A stretch of 64,000 nt of DNA from Psychrobacter immobilis (GCF_904846065.1 NZ_CAJGZV010000001.1:744001-808000), one strand, 5' to 3'. Positions 47,058 to 57,572 are shown, counted from the first letter of the stretch. Notes: generated by a model from the letters alone, not told the origin. Translations and numbers: made by a program.

Positions 47058-48320
47058 ATGCCATATAACGTTTCAATTCTCTATGGTTTTTTACCTAAAA
47101 GCTTAGCATCGCATTTATACAGCCGTACCAAGTTAATCACTACGCCAGCGATTGCCGCTATGATGATATCCAGCGCTGCGGTTGCTGATAGTGCAGATAT
47201 ACCAGCTGCTGATACGAATTTTTACTTCTACCCCCAAGCGACAGGGTTGCTAGACAGTCAGACCAAACAATCAGACGCACAGATAGAGTGGAGTGTGATG
47301 GCAACGGCTCATAGCCCAACACAGCCTATCTCAGCATTTTTAGACGATTGGAGTGCCCCTTTGGACTCGGGTGATCATGCTTATGCCCAAGGTCGGACGT
47401 CGCTTGAGATTCGTCCTGCGGGCAGTGCGATTAGCTACGGTCTAGGTTGGCGTTATGATTATTTAATGACGTTTAGCAAAGAGACTGCCGAAGTTTATTG
47501 GCAGTATGAAAATAAACAGCCCTCAAGTACCAGTCAAGATTATCCGTTATTTTTGGAAGCCAAGCACAATGAAAGATTCGGTGCTAATATTGGTCTGACG
47601 CAGCAGCTCATGCCTAACTGGCAATTGACTACTCGTGCCAATCTCTGGCAAGGACTGCATGCATTAGAAGGTAAGATAGTTGGCGATTTAAGCACCAGAG
47701 TGTTGCCAAATAATGAGGTGACAGACATACGAGACAGTTTGGATAAAACCAACGCTTACATCGATTATTACTATGATGAACCGGCTTTAGGGGAGGAAAA
47801 TCTAGACTGGAACCCCGCGAAACCTTCGGGATATGGTTATTCGCTCGATTTGCAGCTCACAGGTCAGTTGTCTGATAGTACGCAGTTGTCTCTGAGTGGC
47901 TACGATATCCTTGGACGTATGCACTGGAAAGACATGCCAAGCACTCGTTATGCATTGGATTATGACGTCAACGGCAGACCTCTCTATACGATTGAAGGGC
48001 AGCTTAGCACTGATGATGTCACACAGACATTGCCATGGCGAGTGGAAGGTAGCCTTCAGCATCAGCTAGACAGTCAATGGCAGCTCGGTCTACATGGTCA
48101 AGTGAATGACATTCAAGACTTATATCAATTATCCGCAGGCTACCAAACGTCCAACGATGCTTTCCCCATTACGGTGACGGGCTTGATAGAGCCGCAAACG
48201 CAAGCATTGGGTCTTGCTGTAGACAGTCGTTATGCTGGCATCAAATTGCTGACCGACAGTCTCGATTCAGAAAAAGCCAAACGCAGTGAGATTAGCTTGT
48301 ATGGACGCTATGCTTGGTAG
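47058..48320 (+). CDS. Predicted outer-membrane beta-barrel protein
   Basis: 420 residues from the ATG at 47058. The upstream ATG at 47031 abuts the terminator T run and is less likely. A signal peptide (cleavage near AAVADSA) precedes a series of amphipathic strands with aromatic girdles, for example AISYGLGWRYDYLMTF, ETAEVYWQYENK, NWQLTTRANLWQG and SQWQLGLHGQVND. It ends YGRYAW, the terminal aromatic residue typical of barrel proteins recognised by BamA. No family recognised; the number of strands cannot be fixed by eye. Confidence 0.7.
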   Translation: MPYNVSILYGFLPKSLASHLYSRTKLITTPAIAAMMISSAAVADSADIPAADTNFYFYPQATGLLDSQTKQSDAQIEWSVMATAHSPTQPISAFLDDWSAPLDSGDHAYAQGRTSLEIRPAGSAISYGLGWRYDYLMTFSKETAEVYWQYENKQPSSTSQDYPLFLEAKHNERFGANIGLTQQLMPNWQLTTRANLWQGLHALEGKIVGDLSTRVLPNNEVTDIRDSLDKTNAYIDYYYDEPALGEENLDWNPAKPSGYGYSLDLQLTGQLSDSTQLSLSGYDILGRMHWKDMPSTRYALDYDVNGRPLYTIEGQLSTDDVTQTLPWRVEGSLQHQLDSQWQLGLHGQVNDIQDLYQLSAGYQTSNDAFPITVTGLIEPQTQALGLAVDSRYAGIKLLTDSLDSEKAKRSEISLYGRYAW

Positions 48321-48387
48321 CTTGATTCATTGCATTAATAAAGCAGATGGCTAAAGCGTCGATGTGCATATAATGCGGTGGACGTTA

Positions 48388-49350
48388 CTAAAATTTATCA
48401 TGCGTTTTGTCGCGCTGTTCAGGATAAATGACGATCGGACTATGACCTTCGAAGTATAGTCCTGTCGTAGGCATAGGCATTGCGTCGTTTGACCAAGCTA
48501 CCTGCGGCTGTCGTCCATCATAGCAGTCGCGCCTAGTAAACCATTCGATATAATGGGCAGCTCGTAATGCCCTTATATCAAGCGTCGCAAGATTAGTCAT
48601 ATCGGTGTTATCGCACCATTTATGTATAGGAAAGCTTGGCGCTAACCAAGGCGGATAAGTAAAATTACAGGTATTGATTGGCAAAAAGAAGCGTCCTTTA
48701 ATTATCCCATAACGCTTATCAATTTTAACTTGTCCATGCTTTTCGGTATCTACCCATACGGTACGAAACTGCTTGGTTTGCATATGGGTCATTTTACGCT
48801 GTAAATTGTCATTGGAGTTGATGCCAACCCAGTTCTCAGGAGCAAAAGGCGCTGATCCCATAAAAAACTTAATCGCCAGCTCCCAATGCTCGACCAGATT
48901 TTCTCCATGATTATATAAGATTAAATCCAGCTCACCAGTCGTCTGCTTGCCGTTAAATAACTGTATGTTATTAGCGATTGTCTCGTATAGATGCAACTTA
49001 CGCGCAAACCCATCTTCTAACCAAAAAGAAATTAACCCTTCAAAATGAAACCCCAATCGATTGGGACTTGGACGCTTGAGTAAATAACGGGTCAATTCTT
49101 GATAATCAGTAGTAGTATCTAGTTCTGTTAATCGTTGCTTATACGCTTCAAATTGTACCTGCCAAAATCTGGCGCTATGTACTGAAATCGCATGTGTGTT
49201 CTCCTGCGGTGCAAAGTCTATCCACTGCGTTAATACGTTAGGACAAGCAAGTGCATAAGCCAAATCACGCACATAAGGTCGCTTGTAACGCTCCCAAGGG
49301 GCATCATCTATAGGGCGGGTAGAGGTGGGCTGAGCGATAGGCTCTGACAT
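48388..49350 (-). CDS. DUF1853 family protein (PD-(D/E)XK-like)
   Basis: 320 residues. The family pattern is visible: YVRDLAYALACPNVL near the start, RLGFHFEGLISFWLE, then GELDLILYNHGENLVEHWELAIKFF, in which Asp, Glu and Lys resemble the PD-(D/E)XK nuclease core. PENWVGINSNDNLQRKM and GRFFLPI follow. Nuclease activity is unproven. Cytoplasmic, no signal peptide. Single gene on the minus strand. Confidence 0.85.
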   Translation of the reverse strand: MSEPIAQPTSTRPIDDAPWERYKRPYVRDLAYALACPNVLTQWIDFAPQENTHAISVHSARFWQVQFEAYKQRLTELDTTTDYQELTRYLLKRPSPNRLGFHFEGLISFWLEDGFARKLHLYETIANNIQLFNGKQTTGELDLILYNHGENLVEHWELAIKFFMGSAPFAPENWVGINSNDNLQRKMTHMQTKQFRTVWVDTEKHGQVKIDKRYGIIKGRFFLPINTCNFTYPPWLAPSFPIHKWCDNTDMTNLATLDIRALRAAHYIEWFTRRDCYDGRQPQVAWSNDAMPMPTTGLYFEGHSPIVIYPEQRDKTHDKF

Positions 49351-49985
49351 AGGATAAACCAGTGTAAAGGTGTAGCATTTACCCTAACGGCTCGCTCTAT
49401 AAAAGTCTATGGTCAATCGTATTATGTTAATGTTGTGACCACTTGTCGGCTAATGCCTGAAAATAACAAGATATTCTATCCATAACTTGTATCAAGCCAA
49501 ATATTGTTGCTCGATAATGCCTTACTATTAATACTAAGATGATAATCTATGATAAATAAGCATCTGTAAAATATTTCATGCATGATAAGTCCACTGCCTG
49601 TGCGTCTATGGGCGCAACTTTGACTATGGCACAGAAACCTACTTTGCCCTAAGAGCATATTTCACAAGATATTCAGTAAGCAATTAATCATGTTATGGTG
49701 GTTAATGACAGCTTAAACTATGACAAGGTTCGAAGGTGCACTCTATTTAATAAAAAAGAAACTTGTAATTATGAGAGTAGGGAGTATGTGAGTGAAGACA
49801 AATACTGTATTGCTGCTATCAAGTATAAAATTGAGGAAATAAATTGTGAAACTAGGCCATATTGGTAATGAGAGTAATGGAAAATCAAGTTCTGATGAAA
49901 AAAGTAATTATATGTATAATAAAATCAAGCAACAGTTTGAATTGTTTGAATAGATAAAGATGATCGTTATGAGAGGTAATATATT
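49351..49985. other. Intergenic region with possible gene remnants
   Basis: About 630 bases. Two short plus-strand frames look more protein-like than chance: 49695-49868 (57 codons, Cys-containing) and 49844-49951 (from a GTG with GAGGA upstream). They overlap in different frames and may be pieces of one decayed gene. Nothing else is recognised. Confidence 0.4.
49695..49868 (+). pseudogene. Possible small or decayed gene
   Basis: 57 codons from ATG, open to 49680, ending TAA. The product has three evenly placed Cys residues and a KIEEINCETRPYW end. There is no ribosome binding site. A second frame starting GTG at 49844 (IGNESNGKSSSDEKS then MYNKIKQQFELFE) overlaps it. A frameshift between the two would give a ~85-residue protein. 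Very uncertain. Confidence 0.25.
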
Positions 49986-50459
49986 ATGAAAGCATGGCTA
50001 GTTACTGCTGTTCTGATGGGTGTTACATTCGCTACCAATGCCAATGCCAATGCCAGTGCCAGTGCTTTTGATGCTATGGATAAGTATTTTAAAGAGTTTG
50101 AGGTCGTAGATGAAAACTACCGTTACGTAGACTTAGAAGCCGCGTCTACTTTTTTTGACTTAATGGATCATATGTTTAATAAAAAGATTAAAAATGAGCA
50201 ACCTGATTTTAAATTGGGTGGTAAAAATCACTTGATGAGCTGGCATGTCGACCTATACTCAAGCTCACTCGCTTTTAAGAACATGGAGCCTAGTTTCCAA
50301 GAGTCGGGTATGACTGAGCTTTGTAATGATTTTTATGGCGCAAAATACCAAGCTGCTAATAATGTTGTGGTTAAGCTATCTAGTTATGACAATCAGGATA
50401 ATTTGGTAGAAACAGTGGTTTTGAACAAAGATGTCTGTGCAGGGGCTAGTAATCTGTAG
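49986..50459 (+). CDS. Small secreted protein of unknown function
   Basis: 157 residues. Signal peptide (LVTAVLMGVTFATNANA), followed by a short Asn-Ala/Ser-Ala repeat encoded by AATGCC/AGTGCC hexamers (about 50038-50064), a likely site of length variation. The mature domain has YVDLEAASTFFDLMDHMFNK and a MSWHVDLYSSSL segment. Two Cys (LCNDFYGAKY and DVCAG) could pair. Probably periplasmic. No family recognised. Confidence 0.7.
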   Translation: MKAWLVTAVLMGVTFATNANANASASAFDAMDKYFKEFEVVDENYRYVDLEAASTFFDLMDHMFNKKIKNEQPDFKLGGKNHLMSWHVDLYSSSLAFKNMEPSFQESGMTELCNDFYGAKYQAANNVVVKLSSYDNQDNLVETVVLNKDVCAGASNL

Positions 50460-50540
50460 ATTTGTCATCAAAGTAATTTAAATGTCATACCTACACCTAC
50501 TAAAAGTAACAACTGTAAGGCATTGCCCAAATTTTAATCA

Positions 50541-50580
50541 AAAAAAAGCCAACCATTGAAAACAATGATTGGCTTTTTTC
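50541..50580. terminator. Bidirectional terminator between the secreted-protein gene and tRNA-Pro
   Basis: Stem AAAAAAGCCAACCATTG/CAATGATTGGCTTTTTT with one mismatch and an AAAA loop. Confidence 0.8.
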
Positions 50581-50594
50581 TTTACTACTATGTT

Positions 50595-50671
50595 TGGTCG
50601 GAACGGCAGGATTTGAACCTGCGACCACTACACCCCCAGTGTAGTGCGCTACCAGACTGCGCTACGCCCCG
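50595..50671 (-). tRNA. tRNA-Pro (anticodon GGG)
   Basis: 77 nt on the minus strand with encoded CCA. Acceptor stem CGGGGCG/CGTTCCG (two G-T pairs), discriminator A. The anticodon loop CTGGGGG gives anticodon GGG (reads CCC and CCU). The T arm is GCAGGTTCAAATCCTGC. The D arm AGCGCAGTCTGGTAGCGC is typical of tRNA-Pro. Confidence 0.96.
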
Positions 50672-50798
50672 AATGACTGACTATTTTACGCAAAATTATG
50701 CATATTGCAAGGGCTATTTATTTTAGTCAAACTCTATAACCTTAATTTACGTATCACAGTCAGCATAACCAATGGGCAAAACCAATCAGCAATTATCC

Positions 50799-52325
50799 TT
50801 AACCTAGTAGCTCTTTGAGGATTTGGTTGACTTGCTGCGGGTTGGCACTACCACGACTTGCTTTCATGACTTGACCGACCAGACCGTTAAAGGCTTTTTC
50901 TTTACCGCCGCGATACTCTTCAACCATGGCTGCATTTTTAGCGATGACTTCTTCAACGATGGCTTTAATAGCGCCCGTATCGGTTTCTTGCTTAAGCCCT
51001 TTTTCTTCGATGATTTTGTCAGCGGCATCATCAGCATCACCGCCTTCACGCTCGTATAGAGCGCTAAAGACTTTCTTCGCCAATTTGCCAGATAGCGTGT
51101 CATCTTTGATTCGGGCTAGCATACCAGCCAATTGCTTGGCGCTGATAGGGGAGTCAGTAATTTCTTTATCATCTTTATTTAGCGCACCGAGTAGGTCACC
51201 CATCACCCAGTTGCCAGCCATTTTGGCATCTGCTCGCCCAATTTCTTCGACGACTGCTTCGAAATAATCAGCAATTTGACGACTACCCGTTAGGATGCGA
51301 GCATCATATTCTGATAGACCAAGCGCTTCTTCAAAACGGGCACGACGAGCAACGGGTAGCTCCGGCATTGCTGCACGAATGCTATCAACCGTATGCTGTT
51401 CGATACGCACAGGTAGCAAGTCAGGGTCAGGGAAGTAACGATAATCGTTAGCGTCTTCTTTGGTACGCATCACACGAGTTTCGTCGCGCTCTGGATCATA
51501 CAGCATCGTTGCCTGCACGACTTTTCCACCGTCCTCAATGATGTCGATTTGACGCTCGATTTCACGATTGATGGCGCGTTCGATAAAGCGGAACGAGTTG
51601 AGGTTTTTTAGCTCAGTACGCGTACCCAATTCAGCACCAGGCTTACGAATAGAGACGTTACAATCACAACGGAATGAGCCTTCCGCCATCACTGCGTCTG
51701 AAATACCAAGCCACGTGACCAGCTGATGAATGGCTTTGATATAGGCAAGGGCTTCGTGAGCTGAGCGCATGTCTGGCTCAGAGACGATTTCGATTAATGG
51801 CGTACCAGCACGGTTCAAATCCACACCAGTCATACCATCGACGGCATCGTGAACTGATTTACCCGCATCTTCTTCTAAATGTGCGCGGGTGATACCCATA
51901 CGTTTTGGATATTCGTTCTTATCCCCTTCATTGACCACCACATCGATATAGCCTTCGCCAACGATAGGGTTTGCCATCTGAGTGATTTGATAGCCTTTAG
52001 GCAAATCTGGATAGAAGTAGTTTTTACGGTCAAACGTATTAAATAGACCTAACTCAGCGTTGACACCGATACCGAATTTTAGGGCACGATCGACCACACC
52101 AGCATTTAGCACTGGCAATACGCCAGGCAGACCTAAGTCTACGATGCTAGCTTGGCTGTTTGGCTCATGACCAAAGTCAGTCGGCGCACTTGAGAATATT
52201 TTACTTTCCGTATTGAGTTGACAGTGAATCTCAATGCCGATGACCACTTCATAACCATCGACGAAAAGCTCTTTACGCACGGCATGCTCGCGCACGGCAT
52301 TGTTATCAGTAGTAGCTGTACTCAT
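50799..52325 (-). CDS. gatB: Asp/Glu-tRNA amidotransferase subunit B
   Basis: 508 residues. Kinase domain with [15 protein letters not shown] at the start, [41 protein letters not shown] and [15 protein letters not shown]. The C-terminal helical and YqeY-like tail ends [17 protein letters not shown]. It phosphorylates the mischarged aminoacyl-tRNA and passes it to GatA. The start overlaps the gatA stop by one base (TAATG), indicating coupled translation. Last gene of gatCAB. Confidence 0.97.
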   Translation of the reverse strand: MSTATTDNNAVREHAVRKELFVDGYEVVIGIEIHCQLNTESKIFSSAPTDFGHEPNSQASIVDLGLPGVLPVLNAGVVDRALKFGIGVNAELGLFNTFDRKNYFYPDLPKGYQITQMANPIVGEGYIDVVVNEGDKNEYPKRMGITRAHLEEDAGKSVHDAVDGMTGVDLNRAGTPLIEIVSEPDMRSAHEALAYIKAIHQLVTWLGISDAVMAEGSFRCDCNVSIRKPGAELGTRTELKNLNSFRFIERAINREIERQIDIIEDGGKVVQATMLYDPERDETRVMRTKEDANDYRYFPDPDLLPVRIEQHTVDSIRAAMPELPVARRARFEEALGLSEYDARILTGSRQIADYFEAVVEEIGRADAKMAGNWVMGDLLGALNKDDKEITDSPISAKQLAGMLARIKDDTLSGKLAKKVFSALYEREGGDADDAADKIIEEKGLKQETDTGAIKAIVEEVIAKNAAMVEEYRGGKEKAFNGLVGQVMKASRGSANPQQVNQILKELLG

Positions 52326-53821
52326 TATACCGTCTCCTTTGCGATGGCAGAGTGTTGTAGATTATGGTCTGTATGCTGCTGGAATAAATGAGCAGTCGTG
52401 AGCAATTGGCTCTCTTGCCAATGCTTACCGATTAATTGTAAGCCAATAGGCAAACCTTCTGAGGTTAGACCAACTGGCTGGCTAAGCGCAGGTAGACCCG
52501 CTAAGTTGACCGCGATGGTATAAACGTCACCCAAGTACATGGTCGCAGGATCAAGGTTGTCAGTAAGCTTGTAAGCAGCGGTTGGTGCTGTTGGGCTAGC
52601 AATCACATCACAGCTAGCAAAGGCTTCATCGAAGTCTTTGACGATTAAGCGGCGGATTTTTTGTGCTTTGGTATAGTACGCATCAAAGTAACCTGCCGAA
52701 AGTGCATAAGTGCCGGTCAAGATACGGCGTTGTACTTCAGGACCAAAGCCTTCAGAGCGTGAACGCGTGTATAGATCGAGCAGATCGGTTGGATTCTCAC
52801 AGCGATAGCCAAAGCGTACGCCATCGAAGCGTGACAGGTTTGATGAGGCTTCGGCAGGGGCGAGCATGTAGTAAGTGGCAAGGGTAATCTCAGGGTCAGT
52901 GATATTCACCTCCACAATCGTCGCACCTAGCTCTTCATACTTGTTCAGAGCAGCACGTACGGCCGTTTCTACTTCAGCGTCTAGTCCCGCACTAAAGTAT
53001 TCTTTGGCAACACCAATACGTAGACCGTTAAATGGCTTATCGCCAGCCGCAGCTTCTGCATCGCTGATATCTTGTACGTAGTCAGGCATATCATACTTGA
53101 TGGACGTTGCATCGCGTGGATCGTGACCAATCATTGGCTGTAGCAGATAGGCACAATCTTTAGCGCTGCGCCCCATGCTACCCGCTTGATCCAGACTTGA
53201 GGCATAGGCAATCATCCCAAAGCGAGAGACGCGACCATAAGTGGGCTTGATACCGGTTAAACCACAAAATGAGGCAGGCTGGCGAATAGAGCCACCAGTA
53301 TCACTGCCCGTTGCGACTGGGACAAAACCTGCGGCAACGGCGGCAGCACTACCACCTGATGAACCACCGGGGACGCGCTCTAGGTTCCAAGGATTCTGTA
53401 CCGTGCCGTAGTATGAGCTGCTATTGTCTGAGCCCATCGCAAACTCATCCATATTGAGCTTGCCCAAGCTAATCATGCCTGCTTTGTCGATATTAGAAAC
53501 GATGGTAGCGTCATAAGGCGAGACAAAGTTATGCAGCATCTTAGAGCCACAAGTCGTCAGTACACCTTGGGTACAAAAGATGTCTTTGTGCGCCATCGGT
53601 ACGCCAAGTAATGGACGCTGATCGCCTTGCGCGCGCATCTCGTCTGCTGCCTTTGCTTGCGCGCGTGCTGTCTCAGAAGTATGAGTGATAAAGCTGTTAA
53701 TCTTATTGTCTAGCGCATCTATACGCTTGATGTAGTGTTCTGTCAGCTCAAGGCTGCTAAATTGTTTGTCTTGCAAGCCCGTAATAAGCTGCTGGGTACT
53801 TAATAAATGAAGTTCTGACAT
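52325..53821 (-). CDS. gatA: Asp/Glu-tRNA amidotransferase subunit A
   Basis: 498 residues, amidase-signature family. The catalytic triad sits at the standard positions: Lys79 (MAHKDIF), Ser154 (GGSSGGS) and Ser178 ([11 protein letters not shown]). It releases ammonia from glutamine for conversion of Asp-tRNA(Asn) or Glu-tRNA(Gln). Presence of the complex implies indirect routes for Asn- and/or Gln-tRNA in this organism. Which one depends on whether asparaginyl- and glutaminyl-tRNA synthetases exist elsewhere. Confidence 0.97.
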   Translation of the reverse strand: MSELHLLSTQQLITGLQDKQFSSLELTEHYIKRIDALDNKINSFITHTSETARAQAKAADEMRAQGDQRPLLGVPMAHKDIFCTQGVLTTCGSKMLHNFVSPYDATIVSNIDKAGMISLGKLNMDEFAMGSDNSSSYYGTVQNPWNLERVPGGSSGGSAAAVAAGFVPVATGSDTGGSIRQPASFCGLTGIKPTYGRVSRFGMIAYASSLDQAGSMGRSAKDCAYLLQPMIGHDPRDATSIKYDMPDYVQDISDAEAAAGDKPFNGLRIGVAKEYFSAGLDAEVETAVRAALNKYEELGATIVEVNITDPEITLATYYMLAPAEASSNLSRFDGVRFGYRCENPTDLLDLYTRSRSEGFGPEVQRRILTGTYALSAGYFDAYYTKAQKIRRLIVKDFDEAFASCDVIASPTAPTAAYKLTDNLDPATMYLGDVYTIAVNLAGLPALSQPVGLTSEGLPIGLQLIGKHWQESQLLTTAHLFQQHTDHNLQHSAIAKETV

Positions 53822-53889
53822 AAGGTGTCGTCCGTCAAAATGTGAATAGCATAAAGTAAAATAGGGTAGCGATTAAAGCAGCGCGCTGC

Positions 53890-54204
53890 TTATTCAATCA
53901 CTTGTGGAACCAAATATAAGCCATTTTCAACAGCTGGGGCGACTGACTGATTGCGCGCGCGGTTGATATCGTGTTTGGCCACATCAGCCCGCAATTCTTG
54001 GCAAGCTTCATGGATATTCGCTAAGGGTTTGATGCCTGTGGTATCCACGTTAGATAACGTATTCATCAGTTTTAATACTTTACTAATATCGCCGGCATAG
54101 CTATCGGCTGTGCTTTCATCGACACCCAAACGTGCAAGGTTGGCAACTTCTAGGATTTCTTCACGGCTGACGTTGCTGTCAGACGTTGCTGGTTGCTGTG
54201 ACAT
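53890..54204 (-). CDS. gatC: Asp/Glu-tRNA amidotransferase subunit C
   Basis: 104 residues. The family pattern VSREEILEVANLARLGVDES near the start, a SKVLKLMNTLSNVDT helix, then GIKPLANIH and the C-terminal YLVPQVIE. It wraps around GatA and stabilises its joint with GatB. First gene of the gatCAB operon, 68 bases before gatA. Confidence 0.95.
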   Translation of the reverse strand: MSQQPATSDSNVSREEILEVANLARLGVDESTADSYAGDISKVLKLMNTLSNVDTTGIKPLANIHEACQELRADVAKHDINRARNQSVAPAVENGLYLVPQVIE

Positions 54205-54846
54205 AGTTTCTCCAGTGAAGGACAGTTTTTGTTAGAGTAGAATGCGGCTAAAATAGGCAAGCATTAGATATAGATAATTATTAACACAAACTAAAACAAG
54301 GGGTTTATCTTAAGATGTATATATAGTGGCTTTATTATAAAGCATCTGGCTTAAGTTTACAGAGCATGACGCTTGATTGATGCACAATATCAACCAAGAT
54401 GGCGTGATTTGCAAAATTGACCGTATAATTCACGATTGATTCTCAATTGCTTACCCATTACGTTCTGAAATACGTTACAGTATGCACCTGTGCTGCTAAG
54501 CAAAATTATCATTTGCCTGTAGAGCCTTGTTAGTTATTGAATTAAATGATGTTTCATTAAGTCGAATGGTATTTACTGCTATTTTAAACTTTGTAACAAC
54601 TTTTAGCGTTTAAGACCGAAATCCTGACTTACTGATGCAAATATCTGTGTTTTTTTTGAGCCAAATCGGTATAATTTAGCTCAGTTTTTCCATTGCATCA
54701 TTATTGCTTAGGTTTGACTTGTTGCGAGGTTCAAATTTCGCCATAAGTAATGTCTAACGACGACCTGCTCAACGCTGACGAGTAACGCCTCAGTCAATCT
54801 CATTCGCCTCATTCGCCTCATTTGTAATACGCTGGAAATATTAGTC
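54205..54846. other. Divergent intergenic region gatC / mreB
   Basis: About 640 bases, AT-rich. It holds a TATAAT at 54670-54675 (probable -10 for mreB, weak -35). It also holds a TATAAT on the minus strand at 54334-54339 (possible -10 for gatCAB) and two adjacent copies of CATTCGCCT just before mreB (about 54801-54818). No RNA gene recognised. Confidence 0.45.
54670..54675 (+). promoter_or_regulatory. Probable -10 box of the mreB promoter
   Basis: Consensus TATAAT. The matching -35 at 17-18 bases upstream (TGTGTT region) is poor. It leaves a leader of about 165 bases. Confidence 0.4.
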
Positions 54847-55875
54847 ATGAACCTGTTTGGATTTTTATCAAATAATATCGCTATCGACCTCGGTACTGCG
54901 AACACTCTCATTTTTATTCCTAATAAAGGCGTCGTACTTGACGAGCCTACGGTGGTTGCGTTACGAAGTAATCGTACCCAAAACCCTACCGTTGCGGCTG
55001 TTGGTATTGATGCCAAGCAGATGCTTGGTCGTACACCTGCTAACATTACAGCGATTCGCCCATTAAAAGACGGCGTGATTGCTGACTTTGAAGTGACGCA
55101 AAAAATGCTCAAGCATTTCATCACGAAGGTAAAAGCCAAGCGTTTTATGGCGCAGCCTAACGTGGTGGTTTGTGTGCCTTGTAAGTCTACTCTGGTTGAG
55201 CGTAAAGCGATTCGTGAAGCGGTATCTTCGGCAGGTGCGAGTAAAGTACTATTGTTAGAAGAGCCAATGGCAGCTGCCATCGGTGCTGGCTTGCCAGTTC
55301 ATGAGGCCAGCGGTTCGATGGTGGTTGATATTGGTGGCGGCACGACGGAGATTGCCGTTATCGCGTTATCTGGTTGCGTTTATGCTGAGTCGATTCGTAT
55401 CGGTGGCGATATGTTTGATGACGCGATTATCACCCACGTGCGCCGTACCCATGGTTGTGTGATTGGTGAGACGACAGCTGAGCGTATTAAGCACGAAGTT
55501 GGCTCTGCTTTGAATGAAGACAGTCAGCTAGAAGTCGAAGTTCGCGGTCGTAGCATGGCAGAAGGCGTGCCAAAAACCTTTACTGTTAATTCAGAAGAAG
55601 TACAAAAAGCCCTGAGTGATCCGCTGAGCGGTATCGTTAGCGCGGTAAAAGCGGCACTTGAGCAGACGCCACCTGAGCTGTCATCAGACATCGCAGAGCG
55701 TGGTATTGTTTTGACGGGCGGCGGTGCGCTGTTACGTGATTTGGACAAATTAATTTCAAGAGAGACAGGTCTACCTGTGACCGTTGCTGAAGATCCATTG
55801 ACTTGTGTTAGCCGCGGCGGTGGTATTGCGCTTGACTTTATCAATAACAAAAGCTTGAACATGATTTTTGTTTAG
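54847..55875 (+). CDS. mreB: Rod-shape-determining protein MreB
   Basis: 342 residues, bacterial actin. Nucleotide-binding phosphate loops [13 protein letters not shown] and [18 protein letters not shown], and the adenosine motif [15 protein letters not shown], are intact. The amphipathic N-terminus (MNLFGFLSN) targets the membrane. It forms filaments that guide cell-wall elongation with MreC and MreD. A hairpin in the following gap may tune the downstream genes. Confidence 0.97.
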   Translation: MNLFGFLSNNIAIDLGTANTLIFIPNKGVVLDEPTVVALRSNRTQNPTVAAVGIDAKQMLGRTPANITAIRPLKDGVIADFEVTQKMLKHFITKVKAKRFMAQPNVVVCVPCKSTLVERKAIREAVSSAGASKVLLLEEPMAAAIGAGLPVHEASGSMVVDIGGGTTEIAVIALSGCVYAESIRIGGDMFDDAIITHVRRTHGCVIGETTAERIKHEVGSALNEDSQLEVEVRGRSMAEGVPKTFTVNSEEVQKALSDPLSGIVSAVKAALEQTPPELSSDIAERGIVLTGGGALLRDLDKLISRETGLPVTVAEDPLTCVSRGGGIALDFINNKSLNMIFV

Positions 55876-55966
55876 ATTGCTTTAGTTAAGCACTGCGGTA
55901 TTGATAAATCATCTTCGTCGTGCTTGATGATAGCTTGCGTAAAAATAGTGGGTTAAAACAGTATAA

Positions 55967-55999
55967 AATTAAAGGTAGCCAGTTGCGCTGCCTTTAATT
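55967..55999 (+). terminator. Stem-loop between mreB and mreC (possible attenuator)
   Basis: 13-bp stem AATTAAAGGTAGC/GCTGCCTTTAATT with one G-T pair and a 7-nt loop. The T tract is poor, so partial termination or transcript stabilisation is more likely than full stop. Confidence 0.55.
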
Positions 56000-56064
56000 G
56001 CATTCATTAACTAGAACCCAGTACTGGCTACTGCTTATTTTATAACTCCTGAGTTAGACGACTT

Positions 56065-56925
56065 ATGACCCCAAGTATTTTTGCGCGCCAGCCGTTAGCA
56101 CTTCGTAAGACTGCCATTGTATTAATAGCAGCTCTAATACTGATGTGGTTCGATAGCAAAAATTCAGAATGGTTTAATCCAGTACGTAGTACCAGTCATG
56201 CCGCTATGCAGCCTATTTATGAGCTGTCACTGTTACCGAGTTATGCCAAGCATTGGGCAGGTGGCAGCTTACAGTCTAAAGAAGCGCTGCGCCGCGAAAA
56301 CATGCAATTGAAGTCTCAGCTTATCCATGCGCAAGCCAAGTTACAGCAGCAAGATTATATTTTGGCACAAAATGCGCGCCTGCAAGGTATTTTATCAACA
56401 ACCAAGCCTGAACAATTTGATCTTAATTTGGCACAGGTAATTGGTACAGACACCAACTTACTCAGACAAATCGTGGTGCTCAATAAAGGCGTTCAAGACG
56501 GGGTTCAAGTTGGACAGACAGTGATTGATGAAGACGGTATTTTAGGGCAGATTATTAATGTCTATCCCAATACCAGTCGCCTACTATTGATTACTGATGA
56601 ACAGCAATCGGTTGCAGTTACAGTCAAGCGTACAGGTCAACGCGCTATCGTGACAGGGCAAGGTATACCAACCTCATTAAGCCTTGACTATGTATTCAAA
56701 ACCTCAGACGTGCGTGTGGGTGATGAGCTGGTGTCATCAGGATTGGGTGGGCGTATTCCAGCAGGGTATCGTGTCGGGCGTATCGCCCATATTAAAGATA
56801 CTCAAGCCGATAACTTTAGAAGTATAGAAGTGACCCCAGCGGCGAACTTTATCGATAATGCGTATGTATTAGTCCTGCAAGATAAGCTGGTGAATAAAAA
56901 TAATATGACTCTCAATGACCGTTAA
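56065..56925 (+). CDS. mreC: Rod-shape-determining protein MreC
   Basis: 286 residues. One N-terminal membrane helix (RKTAIVLIAALILMWF), a coiled coil (about residues 72-112, rich in Gln, Leu and Lys), then the periplasmic beta domains with VIGTDTNLLRQIVVLNKG, DEDGILGQI and GDELVSSGLGGRIPAGYRVG. It links MreB to the wall-synthesis enzymes. The ATG before MTPSIFARQP is the start. Confidence 0.95.
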   Translation: MTPSIFARQPLALRKTAIVLIAALILMWFDSKNSEWFNPVRSTSHAAMQPIYELSLLPSYAKHWAGGSLQSKEALRRENMQLKSQLIHAQAKLQQQDYILAQNARLQGILSTTKPEQFDLNLAQVIGTDTNLLRQIVVLNKGVQDGVQVGQTVIDEDGILGQIINVYPNTSRLLLITDEQQSVAVTVKRTGQRAIVTGQGIPTSLSLDYVFKTSDVRVGDELVSSGLGGRIPAGYRVGRIAHIKDTQADNFRSIEVTPAANFIDNAYVLVLQDKLVNKNNMTLNDR

Positions 56926-57100
56926 GAAGTTAGGTGCTCAATACGTAAGTACCAATAAGATAATGGCTGGCATCTATTTATTAACTGGTCTTTTTGTCGA
57001 TACATTTTTAGCCATGGTTTTTATCCCATCAATACCCACTCATGCTTTAACAGCAGCCATCAATACATTCGTTAAGGTAAGTACCCATGTCGTATCCTGA
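56915..57100 (+). CDS. Possible small membrane protein between mreC and mreD
   Basis: 61 codons. The ATG lies in the last codons of mreC and the stop lies past the mreD start, giving overlaps at both ends (11 and 14 bases). The product has a hydrophobic middle (IMAGIYLLTGLFVDTFLAMVF) consistent with one membrane helix. It fills an otherwise unexplained 161-base gap in a normally tight operon. There is no clear ribosome binding site; coupling to mreC would be needed. Confidence 0.4.
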   Translation: MTVKKLGAQYVSTNKIMAGIYLLTGLFVDTFLAMVFIPSIPTHALTAAINTFVKVSTHVVS

Positions 57101-57572
57101 TTCTGAGAATGCAACGGTACTACTGATTGCTACCATCATTCTAAGTTTTGTTATTGCGTCATCGCTCAATGTATATCCGTTAAGTCCTAGTATGGCTACC
57201 TTACGCCCTATGGTCATGATCATGGTGCTGATTTTTTGGTTGTTATTTCAGCCACGCTATGTTGGTATTTTTACAGCATTTACCATCGGTCTCATTGCTG
57301 ACTTACTCATGGATACCCATTTGGGACAGCAAGCGTTTGCCGCCGTGGCAGTCGCCTTCTTCATAAAAATAACCAGTATTTATATTAGGCAACTAAATAC
57401 CATCAGTGCATGGTTATTAGCGAGCTTAGGATTGGTTGTTTTTCAATTATGTTTATGGATATTGCAGATGTTTATCCAGAATGTCTTTGTCGCACAATCT
57501 GCCTTATCACTGTTGATGAGTATCATCAGCTGGCCATTGGTACTACTGGCTTTGCGTAAATTTGCGTCATAA
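57087..57572 (+). CDS. mreD: Rod-shape-determining protein MreD
   Basis: 161 residues, the usual MreD length, with about five membrane helices. The IADLLMDTHLGQQAFAAVAVA segment is typical of the family. Inner-membrane part of the elongation complex. The start ATG at 57087 is taken from the frame; GTAAGTA upstream is a weak ribosome binding site. Confidence 0.9.
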   Translation: MSYPDSENATVLLIATIILSFVIASSLNVYPLSPSMATLRPMVMIMVLIFWLLFQPRYVGIFTAFTIGLIADLLMDTHLGQQAFAAVAVAFFIKITSIYIRQLNTISAWLLASLGLVVFQLCLWILQMFIQNVFVAQSALSLLMSIISWPLVLLALRKFAS

